A stretch of 43,712 nt of DNA from Candidatus Abyssobacteria bacterium SURF_17 (GCA_003598055.1 QZKI01000028.1:1-43712), one strand, 5' to 3'. Shown: positions 16,062-25,624, counted from the stretch's first letter. The notes: generated by a model not told the origin, from the sequence alone. Translations and numbers: made by a program.

Positions 16062-17308
16062 ACGTTCAATCGGCGGAAAACCTGACCGAAATCCTCAAGA
16101 CATTCAATGAGAGCACGGTAAAGCTGCGGCAGGCATATGATGCCTTGCAGCTTAAGTTTGGCGCACTCAATCGCCAGCTCGAGGACACAAACAAGGAACT
16201 CAGTCGCAGAATCGCAGAACTGAGTGAGGTCAAGGAGTACCTCAATAGCATTCTCCAGAGCGTCACAAACGGGGTGATAGCGATCAATGTGAAGGGTGAG
16301 ATAACGGCGTTCAACAAGGCGGCAGAACGCATAACCGGCCTTGATGCGGAAAGCGTCATTCAGAGGGCTTTCAGCGAGGTCTTCGCCACGGACTTCGGGG
16401 CATCCTTTCAACGGCGATCGGGACAAATGGAACATGGGCAGCGGTACACGTCACGCGACCTCAAGGTGAAGGGCCGACACCCGTTCCCCGTCCGGGAGAG
16501 CAATTCGTTCACACGCGACGGCCGGGGTGAAATCACGGGAGCGGTCAAGGTCTTTGAGGATTTGTCTGAGCTTCGGGAACTCGAGGAGCAGGCACGTAGG
16601 CAAGACAGGCTTGCAGCGCTCGGGCAGATGGCGGCTACGGTTGCCCACGAGATTCGCAATCCACTGGGCGGCATCGAAGGATTCGCCTCGTTGCTTGCGC
16701 GTGACTTTGACGCTGATGACCCACGCTCCAAACTCGTCACCAAGATACAGGAAGGCGCGCGCAGCCTCAATCGGGTCGTCACCGAGCTTCTCGTGTTCAC
16801 GCGGCCCATGAAGCTCGACTTCAAGACGATCGAATTGCCGATGCTTGTGAACGAGACGCTGGGTTTTTTGTCTAGCGACATCAAGGCTGCGAACATCCGG
16901 CTCCAGAAGCGTCTCGGCAAGGGAGAGTTGAAGGTGACGGGCGACGCCGAACAGCTCAAACGGGTGTTGCTCAATATCATGCTCAACGCCGTGCAGGCAA
17001 TGCCGAATGGAGGCACGCTGAAAGTAGGCTGTCGGCAAGGCTCCCTCTCGCCCGCGGCCCGCAAGATGCTCGGTCACTGCCGGAACGGCTCATGGGCGGA
17101 GGTATCCATCAGGGATTCCGGCCCGGGCATCGAGGAAAGTGAGATACCCCGCATTTTCAACCCGTTTTACACAACAAAAGAGAAAGGGACGGGCCTCGGG
17201 CTCTCTGTCGCCGCGAAGATCGTTGATGCGCATCGGGGCCAGATACTGGCGTCAAATTCTCCGCGAGGGGGGGCTCTGTTCGTCGTGTCGCTCCCTCTCG
17301 AAGGCTGA
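16058..17308 (+). CDS. PAS-domain sensor histidine kinase (FleS/FlrB/AtoS type)
   Basis: A 416-residue soluble kinase. After a coiled N-terminus (1-60) come a PAS domain (about 62-175), HisKA with His197 in VAHEIRNPLGG, and HATPase with the RDSGPGI and GTGLGLS motifs. No membrane segments are seen. The C-terminal arrangement and the 44-base gap to an NtrC-type regulator make a two-component pair. The same pair in Pseudomonas (FleS/FleR) and Vibrio (FlrB/FlrC) controls mid-class flagellar genes, and here a sigma-54 promoter follows directly. The signal is unknown; in FleS/FlrB-type kinases it is thought to be flagellar assembly state. Confidence 0.9.
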   Translation: MNVQSAENLTEILKTFNESTVKLRQAYDALQLKFGALNRQLEDTNKELSRRIAELSEVKEYLNSILQSVTNGVIAINVKGEITAFNKAAERITGLDAESVIQRAFSEVFATDFGASFQRRSGQMEHGQRYTSRDLKVKGRHPFPVRESNSFTRDGRGEITGAVKVFEDLSELRELEEQARRQDRLAALGQMAATVAHEIRNPLGGIEGFASLLARDFDADDPRSKLVTKIQEGARSLNRVVTELLVFTRPMKLDFKTIELPMLVNETLGFLSSDIKAANIRLQKRLGKGELKVTGDAEQLKRVLLNIMLNAVQAMPNGGTLKVGCRQGSLSPAARKMLGHCRNGSWAEVSIRDSGPGIEESEIPRIFNPFYTTKEKGTGLGLSVAAKIVDAHRGQILASNSPRGGALFVVSLPLEG

Positions 17309-17352
17309 TGCACCATATGGTTTTGGTCAAACGGTAATGGAGGCCTTTACGG

Positions 17353-18738
17353 ATGGCGCATGCACAAATCCTTGTCATTGATGACGAACCACTCATGCGG
17401 GATTTCCTTGAAGAAACCCTTACACGTGCAGGATACGAAGTCGTGACCTCCCCCGACGGCACCACCGGCCTCAGCGAGGTCCGCAACAACGCCTACGACC
17501 TCGTAATCACTGACATGAAAATGCCCGGACTCGACGGCCTCGCACTTCTCGACCAGACGCATAAACTCCAGCCGGATACGTCTGTCATCCTCATGACGGC
17601 ATATGCTTCGGTGGAAACGGCGGTACAGGCGCTCAAGGCAGGCGCCGTCGACTACATCATGAAGCCTTTCACGCCGGAGGAAATCGAGCATGTTGTCCGA
17701 AAGGCGCTCTATGAGCGACGACTGGAGAACGAAAACCGATACCTGCGGTCCGAGATCGAGCGGGACTTCAATCTCCAGGAGATGGTCGGTTCGAGCCCGG
17801 CCATGATGGCCATCTACGAACAGATAAAGAAAATTTCGCAGAGCAAGGCTTCGGTCCTCATCCGGGGCGAAAGTGGTACCGGAAAAGAGCTCATCGCGCG
17901 CGCAATCCATTACGGAAGTCCGCGCCGCGACAAACCCTTCATCAAGATAAACTGCGCCGCGCTGGCGCCCACGTTGCTCGAAAGCGAACTCTTCGGGCAC
18001 GAAAAGGGCGCATTCACCCATGCTATCAATAAGAAAATCGGCCGGTTCGAGCTCGCCGATGAAGGAACATTATTGCTCGACGAAATCGGGGAAATGGACC
18101 CTGGCCTCCAAAGCAAGCTGCTCCGCGTTCTTCAGGAGAAGGAATTCGAGCGGGTAGGCGGAGCCAAGCCCATAAGAGTCAACACGCGCATCATCAGCAC
18201 GACCAATCGCGACCTCGAGCGGGCGATCGAGGAGGGCCGTTTCCGTGAGGACCTCTATTTCAGGCTCAATGTCATCCCGATCAAAATACCGCCGCTGCGC
18301 GAGCGCAAGGAAGATATTCCCGCCCTCGTTCAGCATTTCCTGAAGAAATACACGGTGGAAAACAACAAGTCGATCGGGAGGCTGCATCCCGAAGCCCTGA
18401 AACTGCTCATGGGTCACAGTTGGCCCGGAAACGTGAGAGAACTTGAGAATTGCATCGAACGGGCGGTTGTCCTCTGCGGTGACGATGTTATTACGCATGA
18501 CTATTTCGCTTTTCCTTCACACAGGGTTCGGCCATCCTCGGGCGACGGCATTTACTTGCCCGAGAACATTACCGTGGGAGAAGCAGAACGAATATTGATA
18601 CTTCACACGTTAAAGAAATGCAACAATAACAAGACGCGGACCGCTGAAATTCTCGACATCAGCGTGCGCACATTGCGCAACAAGTTCAAAGAATATCGCA
18701 CGCAAGGACTTGTGGAAGAGTCATTGGTGGACCGATGA
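17353..18738 (+). CDS. NtrC-family sigma-54-dependent response regulator (FleR/FlrC-like)
   Basis: A 461-residue activator of three parts: receiver with phospho-acceptor Asp54 (VITDMKMPG), AAA+ domain (about 145-380) with Walker A GESGTGKE near 173 and Walker B LLLDEIGEM, and a C-terminal Fis-type helix-turn-helix (TRTAEILDISVRTLRNKFKEY). The sigma-54-contacting loop, normally GAFTGA, reads GAFTHA at residues 219-224. The loop is otherwise intact. Start ATG 17353 follows GGAGG by nine bases. The next promoter downstream is a good sigma-54 site in front of flgB, the expected target. Confidence 0.92.
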   Translation: MAHAQILVIDDEPLMRDFLEETLTRAGYEVVTSPDGTTGLSEVRNNAYDLVITDMKMPGLDGLALLDQTHKLQPDTSVILMTAYASVETAVQALKAGAVDYIMKPFTPEEIEHVVRKALYERRLENENRYLRSEIERDFNLQEMVGSSPAMMAIYEQIKKISQSKASVLIRGESGTGKELIARAIHYGSPRRDKPFIKINCAALAPTLLESELFGHEKGAFTHAINKKIGRFELADEGTLLLDEIGEMDPGLQSKLLRVLQEKEFERVGGAKPIRVNTRIISTTNRDLERAIEEGRFREDLYFRLNVIPIKIPPLRERKEDIPALVQHFLKKYTVENNKSIGRLHPEALKLLMGHSWPGNVRELENCIERAVVLCGDDVITHDYFAFPSHRVRPSSGDGIYLPENITVGEAERILILHTLKKCNNNKTRTAEILDISVRTLRNKFKEYRTQGLVEESLVDR

Positions 18739-18917
18739 GGGCCCAACTGCACATGAGCATGAGAGATGAAGAAATTGCGGACGTGAATGTCGAAGGCAAG
18801 ATTTTCCGCGAGCGTTGGCACATTTTGCCTCCGGCATGCAGCGAGCGCAAAGACTGAGGAAAATAATAAGTCCTTGGAAACAAACAGGTTAAGATGTTCA
18901 TAGCCAGGATTTCGTGG

Positions 18918-18932
18918 TGGCATGAATGTTGC
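18918..18932 (+). promoter_or_regulatory. sigma-54 (-24/-12) promoter of the flagellar operon
   Basis: TGGCAT at 18918-18923, five bases, then TTGC at 18929-18932: the exact spacing and invariant GG/GC of the RpoN promoter. Transcription should start near 18944, 65 bases ahead of flgB. It lies 180 bases after an NtrC-type activator gene, which also explains the otherwise empty 18739-18917 stretch as room for activator binding sites, though I could not define one there. Confidence 0.75.
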
Positions 18933-19008
18933 CATTTCACTCGATGCCGAGAAAATCCATGAGCCGCTTTGATGCACAGGCCGCTTGCAGAGAACGGGAG
19001 CCGCTATC

Positions 19009-19413
19009 GTGACTGAAATCGGCCGCTATGACACGACGACCGTGCTCGAGAGAGCGCTGCCGGTTCTTGAGGCCTCGCAGCGCATCCTGGCGAACAACAT
19101 AGCCAATGCGAACACACCTGGCTTCAGACCCTCTCACGTTTCGTTCCGTGAGAGTCTTCGGAGCGCGCTCGAGGGGGTATCATCGGGGGTTCCGCTGATT
19201 GCCACCCACCCCCGGCATATTTCGCCTGGGTACGCTGCGCCGAGCATCGTTTTCGAACGGGATACCTTCGAGCCCGGCCGAAACGATATGAGCACGTTCG
19301 ACGTGGACCGTGAGATGGTTGCGCTGACGAAAAACAGCGGCAGATTCGAGGTTCTCTCTGGCATCTTGACGAAACGATACCAGCAGTTGCGCGAAGTTCT
19401 GCGGATAACATAA
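19009..19413 (+). CDS. flgB: flagellar basal-body rod protein FlgB
   Basis: A 134-residue proximal rod subunit. The N-terminal rod motif SQRILANNIANANTPGF (about 27-43) is characteristic of FlgB and FlgC. The C-terminus has the paired helical segment that assembles in the coiled D0 region. GTG 19009 has GGGAG eight bases ahead and is preferred to TTG 18985. First gene of the flagellar run, 77 bases after the sigma-54 site. Confidence 0.93.
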   Translation: MTEIGRYDTTTVLERALPVLEASQRILANNIANANTPGFRPSHVSFRESLRSALEGVSSGVPLIATHPRHISPGYAAPSIVFERDTFEPGRNDMSTFDVDREMVALTKNSGRFEVLSGILTKRYQQLREVLRIT

Positions 19414-19432
19414 GAGAGGGGCAAGGCCGGTT

Positions 19433-19849
19433 ATGCAGATTCTTTCCGCACTCGATATCAGTGCAACCGGTTTGTATGCCGAACGGACGCGGATGAACGT
19501 AATTGCCAACAACCTGGCAAACGTCAACTCGACTCGCACGCCTGAAGGAGGTCCGTTCCGCCGACAGTTCGTTGTGCTCAGAGGCGCTGAAATCACTGAC
19601 GCAAGCAGCACGGGGAGCGTTGGGGTGAAGGTGGTGGGCGTTGTTGATGATCCATCCGCATTCCCGCTTGTGTATAATCCGGGCCATCCCGACGCCAACG
19701 CGGACGGCTACGTTGCCATGCCGAACGTGAACGTGGTTGAGGAGATGGTCGACATGATGACCGCCGTTCGCGCATATGAGGCCAATATTACTGCAATCGA
19801 CGCGACCAAGGGCATGGTCAGGCGCTCGCTCGACATCATAAGGGAATAG
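19433..19849 (+). CDS. flgC: flagellar basal-body rod protein FlgC
   Basis: A 138-residue rod subunit that stacks with FlgB and FlgF in the periplasmic rod. The N-terminal signature (LDISATGLYAERTRMNVIANNLANVNSTRT) and the C-terminal EMVDMMTAVRAYEANI segment are typical of FlgC. Normal length. It sits 20 bases after flgB. Confidence 0.94.
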   Translation: MQILSALDISATGLYAERTRMNVIANNLANVNSTRTPEGGPFRRQFVVLRGAEITDASSTGSVGVKVVGVVDDPSAFPLVYNPGHPDANADGYVAMPNVNVVEEMVDMMTAVRAYEANITAIDATKGMVRRSLDIIRE

Positions 19850-19957
19850 CCATGCGGCAACGCTCTTCGGTTTTGACAGCTTCGAATAAGCTTTGGGCAG
19901 TATTCGGTCGGCGCATTGCGGCAGTTCACTCCGGGCGGTCAAGAGAGGCACAGAACA

Positions 19958-20272
19958 ATGGTCGATGAAATCACTATTGGCGGCGTGAGAGGACCACAGT
20001 ATCCTCAGCCGGTTGGACCGAAGCCGGTATCCCCTCAGGAAGACGTGTCGGGGCCGTCCTTTAAGGAGTACCTCGCGGATTCAATCAACGAGATACAGCG
20101 ACTCCAGACGGTCGCCGATGATACCATAAACGGATTGGTGGCGGGTGAAGTGACGAATGTGAGCGAGGCCATGGTGGCGATTGAGAAGGCCAATCTTGCG
20201 TTTCTCACCTTGCTACAAGTACGGAACAAGATTATTTCGGCATACGACCAGATTCAGCGAATACAGGTGTAG
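19958..20272 (+). CDS. fliE: flagellar hook-basal body protein FliE
   Basis: A 104-residue protein that joins the MS ring to the proximal rod. The conserved C-terminal helix pair is clear (GEVTNVSEAMVAIEKANLAF followed by TLLQVRNKIISAYDQIQRI). The frame is open to ATG 19916, but ATG 19958 has GAGAGG about ten bases ahead and gives the normal family length. It follows flgC by about 108 bases; this gap (19850-19957) shows no other gene. Confidence 0.92.
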   Translation: MVDEITIGGVRGPQYPQPVGPKPVSPQEDVSGPSFKEYLADSINEIQRLQTVADDTINGLVAGEVTNVSEAMVAIEKANLAFLTLLQVRNKIISAYDQIQRIQV

Positions 20273-20401
20273 CGGCTCCCGTTCAGATGCGGCGCTGAGG
20301 CCATCGGCAGGCTTCAGCCAACAAAGCGGCGGTATCGGCAGCCGTCGCGTTTAGCACCGAGGCAGTAACGGCGAACGGTACTGTCAGCCGCGAAGAGGGA
20401 T

Positions 20402-21979
20402 ATGGATTTTCTCCGGCAGCTCTACCAGCAGTTTGTCGGCATCTGGAGGTCTCTCAGCCTCCAGCAGCGGATATTTGTCGGCTTCGGCTCAGCGCTCGCC
20501 TTCGCAGGACTTCTCTTGCTCACCTTGTGGCAGACCACACCTCAATACAATGTGCTCTTCGGTAACCTTCAGGAGCGCGATGCCGGCGAAGTGGTCACCA
20601 AGCTCAAGGAGCTGGAAGTTCCCTACAAGCTTTCCGATGACGGCACCACAGTCATGATTCCTTCAAACCGCGTGGCCGAGACGCGGCTGGCTCTTGCGCA
20701 GGAAGGTTTGCCGCGCGGCGGCGGAGTCGGATACGAGATATTCGACCGGACCCGTCTCGGCATCACGAGCTTCGAGCAGAAGGTAAATCTCAAGCGGGCG
20801 ACCGAAGGCGAGCTTGCCCGCACGATCAACCAGCTCAATGAAGTCCAGTGGTCACGCGTCCAGATTGTGATGCCGGAAGAGAGGCTCTTCACCGAGCAGC
20901 AGCAAGAGCCGAGCGCGTCGGTCTTCCTCAATCTATTTCCCGGACGCTCCCTCAGCCGGAGGCAGATTCAGGGCATTCAGCACATGGTCGCAAGCAGCGT
21001 CGAAGGACTCAGACCCGAAAACATCACCATTCTCGACCAGCACGCGAACCCGCTTGCGATGCCGACCGAGACCTTCGCCTCGACTGCCGAGCTGAGCTCA
21101 TCGCAATTCGAAATGCGGTCCCGCGTCGAGAAGTACTTCCAGGACAAGCTTAAGAGCATGTTTGACCGCATCCTGGGGCCGAGAAAATCCGTCATCAGCG
21201 TCTCGGTGGACCTTGATTTCGACAGCATCGAGAGAACCGAAGAGAAATATGACCCCGACGGCGCCGTCGTCCGGAGCGAACAGCGCCAAAGAGAGTCCAC
21301 GACCTCTCCTTCAGCCCAGCCGGAGGGCGTCGCAGGCATAAGTGCGAATCTGCCGTCGGTCGCCCCGCTCACACCGGCTTCATATGTGGGCTCCCAACGG
21401 CAGTCCACCTCATCGATAACAAACTTTGAGATAAGCAAGACGGTCGAGCATATTATCAAGTCGCCCTCGAGCATAAAGAGCATTTCGGTCGCTGTTGTTG
21501 TCGATGGCACGTACCAGGACACGACGGCCCCCGACGGAACCCGCACGCGAGAGTACACCGCCCGGAGCGAGGAGGAAATCGACAAGTACAAGCGGATGGT
21601 GCTTGCAGCGGTGGGCAATCCCACCGCCGGAAACATCGAGGTCATCAATGTTCCGCTCGACACTTCGGCTGCCGAGGCAGAGCAAGAAGCGGCCGCTGCC
21701 GCCGCCCAGACAGCACAGAGACGGGACCTTTACCTTGCCATCGGGAAGGGCGTCGTCACCATTGCCGTGTTGCTCTTTATATTCCTGCTTGTGCGCTTTG
21801 TTTTGAGGAGCATACTTGCGGCCATGCCCGTGCGACCCGCTTCGGAGAAGGCCGGCAGACGCATCGACATGTTGGCGAAAGAGGAATCTGATGCGACGGC
21901 CGAAGTGAAAGACATGGTGGACAAGCGACCGGAGGACGTAGCCTCGTTGATAAAAGTATGGCTGAAAGAAGAAAAATAG
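20402..21979 (+). CDS. fliF: flagellar MS-ring protein FliF
   Basis: A 525-residue inner-membrane ring protein. Membrane helices are at about 25-45 and 441-465; between them lie the YscJ/FliF ring-building modules (PYKLSDDGTTVMIPSNRVAETRLALAQEGLP region near 73-102) and a low-complexity Ala/Gln-rich stretch before the second helix. The cytoplasmic C-terminal tail (VKDMVDKRPEDVASLIKVWL) is the FliG-binding segment. Normal length for the family. The 129 bases between fliE and fliF hold no other gene. Confidence 0.95.
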   Translation: MDFLRQLYQQFVGIWRSLSLQQRIFVGFGSALAFAGLLLLTLWQTTPQYNVLFGNLQERDAGEVVTKLKELEVPYKLSDDGTTVMIPSNRVAETRLALAQEGLPRGGGVGYEIFDRTRLGITSFEQKVNLKRATEGELARTINQLNEVQWSRVQIVMPEERLFTEQQQEPSASVFLNLFPGRSLSRRQIQGIQHMVASSVEGLRPENITILDQHANPLAMPTETFASTAELSSSQFEMRSRVEKYFQDKLKSMFDRILGPRKSVISVSVDLDFDSIERTEEKYDPDGAVVRSEQRQRESTTSPSAQPEGVAGISANLPSVAPLTPASYVGSQRQSTSSITNFEISKTVEHIIKSPSSIKSISVAVVVDGTYQDTTAPDGTRTREYTARSEEEIDKYKRMVLAAVGNPTAGNIEVINVPLDTSAAEAEQEAAAAAAQTAQRRDLYLAIGKGVVTIAVLLFIFLLVRFVLRSILAAMPVRPASEKAGRRIDMLAKEESDATAEVKDMVDKRPEDVASLIKVWLKEEK

Positions 21980-22031
21980 GCCCCTATGGACCGTGTGCCA
22001 CGGTTATGATGCTAATGGAATTCAAGGAGCT

Positions 22032-23045
22032 ATGGTAGACCCGTCAGACCTTTCCGGCAAGCAAAAGGCGGCGATATTAATGGTCACACTCGGGAGTGAA
22101 GCCTCGGCCGAGATCATGAAACATATGGAGCCGGAATTGCTCGAGGAGCTTACCTTTGAAATTGCCAGCCTCGGCAGTATTCCGCCTGAACTGAAGCACA
22201 AGGTGCTGGAAGAGTTCTATCAAATGGCCCAAGCGAAGGACTTCATCTCTTTCGGAGGGGTCGATTACGCCCGCGAGACTCTGAACAGGGCGGTCGGGTC
22301 CGACAGGGCGGCGGAAATCCTCACGAAACTGGAGAGCGCAATCAAGGAAACGCCGTTCGAGTTTGTGAGAAAGGCAGACCCGGGACAGGTACTGAGTTTC
22401 ATTCAGGATGAACACCCGCAAACGATTGCGCTTGTCCTCGCGCACCTCGCCCCTACGGTGGCGGCCATGGTTCTTGCCGCCTTGCCGGAAGAGTTGCAGA
22501 CCGACGTGGTCTATCGAATTGCCAACATGGAGCAGACCTCGCCTGAAATCATCCGAGACGTTGAGCTTGTGCTCGAGCGAAAGCTGGCATCGGTTATACG
22601 ACCCGAGATGACCAAGGTCGGCGGCGTCAAGAACGTTGCCGAACTCCTGAATCGCGTCGACAGAACCACGGAAAAAAACATCTTGTCAAAACTCTCCGAG
22701 CGCGACTCCGAGCTTTCCAACGAAGTCAGAGGTCTCATGTTCGTGTTTGACGATATCGTCATGGTCACCGACGCGGGCGTACAGCGGACCCTCAAGGAAA
22801 TCGAGAACAAGGACCTTGCGCTTGCGCTCAAGGCGGCGAACGAGGATGTCAAGAAGAAAGTCTTCAGCAACATGTCGAATCGCGCCGCCGAGATGATAAA
22901 GGAAGACATGGAATACATGGGCCCGGTGAGACTCAGGGATGTTGAAGCGGCCCAGATGAGGATAGTCGAAGTGATACGGCGGCTCGAGGATGCGGGGGAA
23001 ATCGTCATCGTCGGCCGCGGAGATGAGGATCAGCTCGTTGTCTAA
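22032..23045 (+). CDS. fliG: flagellar motor switch protein FliG
   Basis: A 337-residue rotor protein that couples the MS ring to MotA and takes part in torque. The N-terminal part (LSGKQKAAILMVTLG) binds FliF, the middle part has the EHPQTIALVLAHL armadillo motif that contacts FliM, and the C-terminal domain carries the charged helix (ENKDLALALKAANEDVKKKVF...) that meets MotA. The frame extends to GTG 21993. ATG 22032 is chosen because it gives the usual N-terminus, although AAGGAG is close to it. Both N-terminal and C-terminal halves are complete. Confidence 0.95.
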   Translation: MVDPSDLSGKQKAAILMVTLGSEASAEIMKHMEPELLEELTFEIASLGSIPPELKHKVLEEFYQMAQAKDFISFGGVDYARETLNRAVGSDRAAEILTKLESAIKETPFEFVRKADPGQVLSFIQDEHPQTIALVLAHLAPTVAAMVLAALPEELQTDVVYRIANMEQTSPEIIRDVELVLERKLASVIRPEMTKVGGVKNVAELLNRVDRTTEKNILSKLSERDSELSNEVRGLMFVFDDIVMVTDAGVQRTLKEIENKDLALALKAANEDVKKKVFSNMSNRAAEMIKEDMEYMGPVRLRDVEAAQMRIVEVIRRLEDAGEIVIVGRGDEDQLVV

Positions 23046-23787
23046 GATCATAAAGCCCAGCGACAAGAAGCTCTTCAAATCCGTGAAGAAGTTCGAGAAG
23101 ACGCCTTTGGCCGTGCAGGCAGAGTCACCGGAAAGCACGCAAAGTACGGTTAATTCGCCTCCTACAACCAATGGCGGCACACGGTTTCTGGAGGAGCCGA
23201 GACCGGTACTCCCGACAGACCTTGTCGCACGGGCGGAGCGCCGGGCGGAGGAAATAGTGAACGAGGCGGAGAAACAGGCGGAGCAGATTCGCCGTCGCGC
23301 GCGTGAGGAAAGTCGCGCGGAGGGCCTCGAAAACGCCAAGAAGGAGATTGATGAACAATCTTGCGCATCAGCGCTCCTCCTCGATTCGCTCATGACTCAG
23401 ATGAAGACGCAGGAGGCAGAACTCATGCGGCTTCTCACGCCCCGGCTCGCGAACCTTGCAACCGAACTGGCCGAGAAAATTCTTCACCGTGAGATAGAGA
23501 AGGATTCCTCTGTGGTAGCGCGGCAGGCTGAGGAGGCAATCAGCAGAATCGTGGGGCGCGAGAAGCTCATTATCCGTACGAACCCAGCCGACGAAGGCGT
23601 TATGAAACAGCACAAGAGTGTGCTCCTGAAAATGTTCGACGGAATCGACAAGGTCGAGATTATCGCCGACCCCAAGGTTCAGCGCGGCGGCTGCATTGTT
23701 GAAACCGACCTCATCAGGGTCGATGCGCAGCCGAGCTCACAACTGGAGGCAGCCCGAAAAACGCTACTTGGCGAGGCGGAAAAATGA
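23023..23787 (+). CDS. fliH: flagellar assembly protein FliH
   Basis: A 254-residue regulator of the export ATPase FliI. The N-terminus has the SLSKIIK type motif, the centre is a coiled coil with the spaced-glutamate/alanine pattern of FliH/V-ATPase E-like proteins (ARAERRAEEIVNEAEKQAEQI), and the C-terminal domain (ELAEKILHREIE... VEIIADPKVQRGGCIVETD) is typical. It overlaps the fliG end by 23 bases; a TTG at 23038 is an alternative start. Its end overlaps fliI (ATGA). Confidence 0.9.
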   Translation: MRISSLSKIIKPSDKKLFKSVKKFEKTPLAVQAESPESTQSTVNSPPTTNGGTRFLEEPRPVLPTDLVARAERRAEEIVNEAEKQAEQIRRRAREESRAEGLENAKKEIDEQSCASALLLDSLMTQMKTQEAELMRLLTPRLANLATELAEKILHREIEKDSSVVARQAEEAISRIVGREKLIIRTNPADEGVMKQHKSVLLKMFDGIDKVEIIADPKVQRGGCIVETDLIRVDAQPSSQLEAARKTLLGEAEK

Positions 23788-25151
23788 GTGTCGCTCCCGA
23801 CATAGAGAAATGGCAGCTTCGGATTGAACAAGCCGAGTTGATGCAGATATGCGGCAAGGTGACCCGTGTGACCGGTTTGGTCGTCGAATCCACGAGCCCC
23901 GGCCTCTCTCTCGGTCAGATGTGCACCATTCATCCGGGGAATGGCAGGAAGCCCGCGCTCGCGGAGGTAGTCGGCTTCAGAGATAGCAAGGCCCTCTTGA
24001 TCCCGCTCGGTGATATCAGGGGGGTGGCTCCGGGCAGTGTCGTACAGCCCTGCGACCGGCCATTGACCATGCGGGTTGGCCCGGAAATGCTCGGGCGGGT
24101 CATAGACGGCACCGGCCAGCCCATTGACGGGCGCGGTCCGCTCAAACTGAGGGATGAATATCCTGTGATGGGCGATCCCATCAATCCGATGGAACGGAGG
24201 CGCATCACCGAACCCCTTCCCCTGGGCATCCGCGCGATCGACACCTGCCTCACGTGCGGCAAGGGCCAGCGGTTGGGGATATTTGCCGGGAGCGGCATCG
24301 GCAAGAGCGTCCTCCTCGGAATGATAGCTCGCAACACGGAGGCTGAGGTCAACGTCATCGGTCTCATCGGCGAGCGGGGAAGAGAGGTGAAGGATTTCCT
24401 CGAAAAAGACCTCGGCGAAGAGGGCCTCAGGCGCTCGGTCGTGGTTGCCGTCACGTCTGACCAGCCTGCCTTGCTGAGGCTTCACGGGGCCTTTGCGGTT
24501 ACGGCAATCGCCGAGTATTTCCGCGACATGGGGCATGACGTGCTGCTCATGATGGATTCGATCACCCGCTTCGCCATGTCGCAACGCGAGATCGGCCTCG
24601 CGGTTGGCGAGCCGCCGACAACAAAAGGGTATCCACCGTCGGTGTTCATGTTGCTCCCAAAACTCTTCGAGCGGGCGGGCACGTCGCCATCGGGCAGCAT
24701 CACCGGCATTTATACGGTGTTCGTTGAAGCGGACGACTTCAATGAGCCGATATCCGACACCGCGCGCTCAACGCTCGACGGACACATCATGCTCTCGCGA
24801 AGGCTTGCGGCCCAGAATCATTATCCGGCCATTGACGTGCTGGAAAGCGTAAGCCGCTTGATGATCGATGTCGTTCCGGAGGACCAGGTTTTGCTCAGCC
24901 ATATGATTCGCGATGCGCTTGCAACATATCGCGATGCGCAAGACCTCATCAACATCGGCGCATACGTGAAGGGAAGCAATCCGAAGATTGATTATGCTCA
25001 GTCAAAGATACAACAGATAAACAGTTTTCTGAAGCAAAAAATGGGCGAGAGGGCCGGCTTTGCGGAAAGCGTGACTACGATGCGTGACATATTCCGTGAC
25101 CAATTGACCGAATCACCTGCGGCGCCCGCTGTTCGGGGAGAGCAGCAATGA
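23784..25151 (+). CDS. fliI: flagellum-specific ATP synthase FliI
   Basis: A 455-residue export ATPase of the type III secretion family. Walker A is GSGIGKS at 169-175. The GLIGERGREV catalytic-glutamate region follows, and Walker B is DVLLMMDSITR. Length and motifs are complete. ATG 23784 overlaps the stop of fliH, and the FliJ start overlaps the stop of this gene, giving a tightly coupled fliHIJ unit. Confidence 0.97.
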   Translation: MSVAPDIEKWQLRIEQAELMQICGKVTRVTGLVVESTSPGLSLGQMCTIHPGNGRKPALAEVVGFRDSKALLIPLGDIRGVAPGSVVQPCDRPLTMRVGPEMLGRVIDGTGQPIDGRGPLKLRDEYPVMGDPINPMERRRITEPLPLGIRAIDTCLTCGKGQRLGIFAGSGIGKSVLLGMIARNTEAEVNVIGLIGERGREVKDFLEKDLGEEGLRRSVVVAVTSDQPALLRLHGAFAVTAIAEYFRDMGHDVLLMMDSITRFAMSQREIGLAVGEPPTTKGYPPSVFMLLPKLFERAGTSPSGSITGIYTVFVEADDFNEPISDTARSTLDGHIMLSRRLAAQNHYPAIDVLESVSRLMIDVVPEDQVLLSHMIRDALATYRDAQDLINIGAYVKGSNPKIDYAQSKIQQINSFLKQKMGERAGFAESVTTMRDIFRDQLTESPAAPAVRGEQQ

Positions 25152-25624
25152 AGGCATACCGGTTCCGATTTGAGAGCGTCTTGAAGAGCAAGAAAATCAT
25201 CGTCGATGAGCTGGCGTCGAAAACGGCTCGGGCGCAGAGAATCCTCCAGCTCGAGCAGAGAAAAGTTGATAGCCTGAGGAAAAGAGAAGCGTCGTGCATG
25301 CAAGAACTGGCGCTTAAACAGGTGGGAGCGGTGAAATCAGACGAAGTTCACCGGTGCCACCGATACCTCCAACAGCTTGGCAAGGCAATCGGTGAGCAGG
25401 AGAACCTCATTTCAGAAATCGCGCGCCGCGTGGACATGCTTCGGGAAATGCTTGTCGAGGCCGAGAAAGAACGGAAGATTTTCGAAAAACTCGATGAAAA
25501 AGAGCGAGAAGAGTTTCTCCGCGATTTTTCCAAGAAAGAACGAGCTTTCCTTGACGAGGTAGGAACCAACAGGTTTGTCCTAAGGGGCGCGCACGAGCGA
25601 ATGCATAGCCCTCCAGCATCGTAA
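25148..25624 (+). CDS. fliJ: flagellar export protein FliJ
   Basis: A 158-residue helical hairpin protein, mostly charged coiled coil (FRFESVLKSKKIIVDELASKTARAQ at the start is typical). FliJ sits in the FliI hexamer like the gamma subunit of F1-ATPase and escorts chaperones. Start overlaps the fliI stop. Low sequence conservation in this family means the call leans on length, coiled coil and the position after fliI. Confidence 0.85.
   Translation: MKAYRFRFESVLKSKKIIVDELASKTARAQRILQLEQRKVDSLRKREASCMQELALKQVGAVKSDEVHRCHRYLQQLGKAIGEQENLISEIARRVDMLREMLVEAEKERKIFEKLDEKEREEFLRDFSKKERAFLDEVGTNRFVLRGAHERMHSPPAS

Noticed and set aside
18816-18829. Second sigma-54-like site, TGGCAC then TTGC
   Set aside because: GG and GC are only eight bases apart instead of ten, so RNA polymerase with sigma-54 would not fit.
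18735-18857. 40-codon frame overlapping the stop of the NtrC-type gene
   Set aside because: Good ATGA overlap but no visible domain; it falls in the probable regulatory region ahead of the sigma-54 promoter and looks like chance.
23679-24584. 301-codon open frame antisense to fliH and fliI
   Set aside because: A shadow of a conserved gene in a GC-rich genome; no ribosome binding site and a protein without recognisable features.
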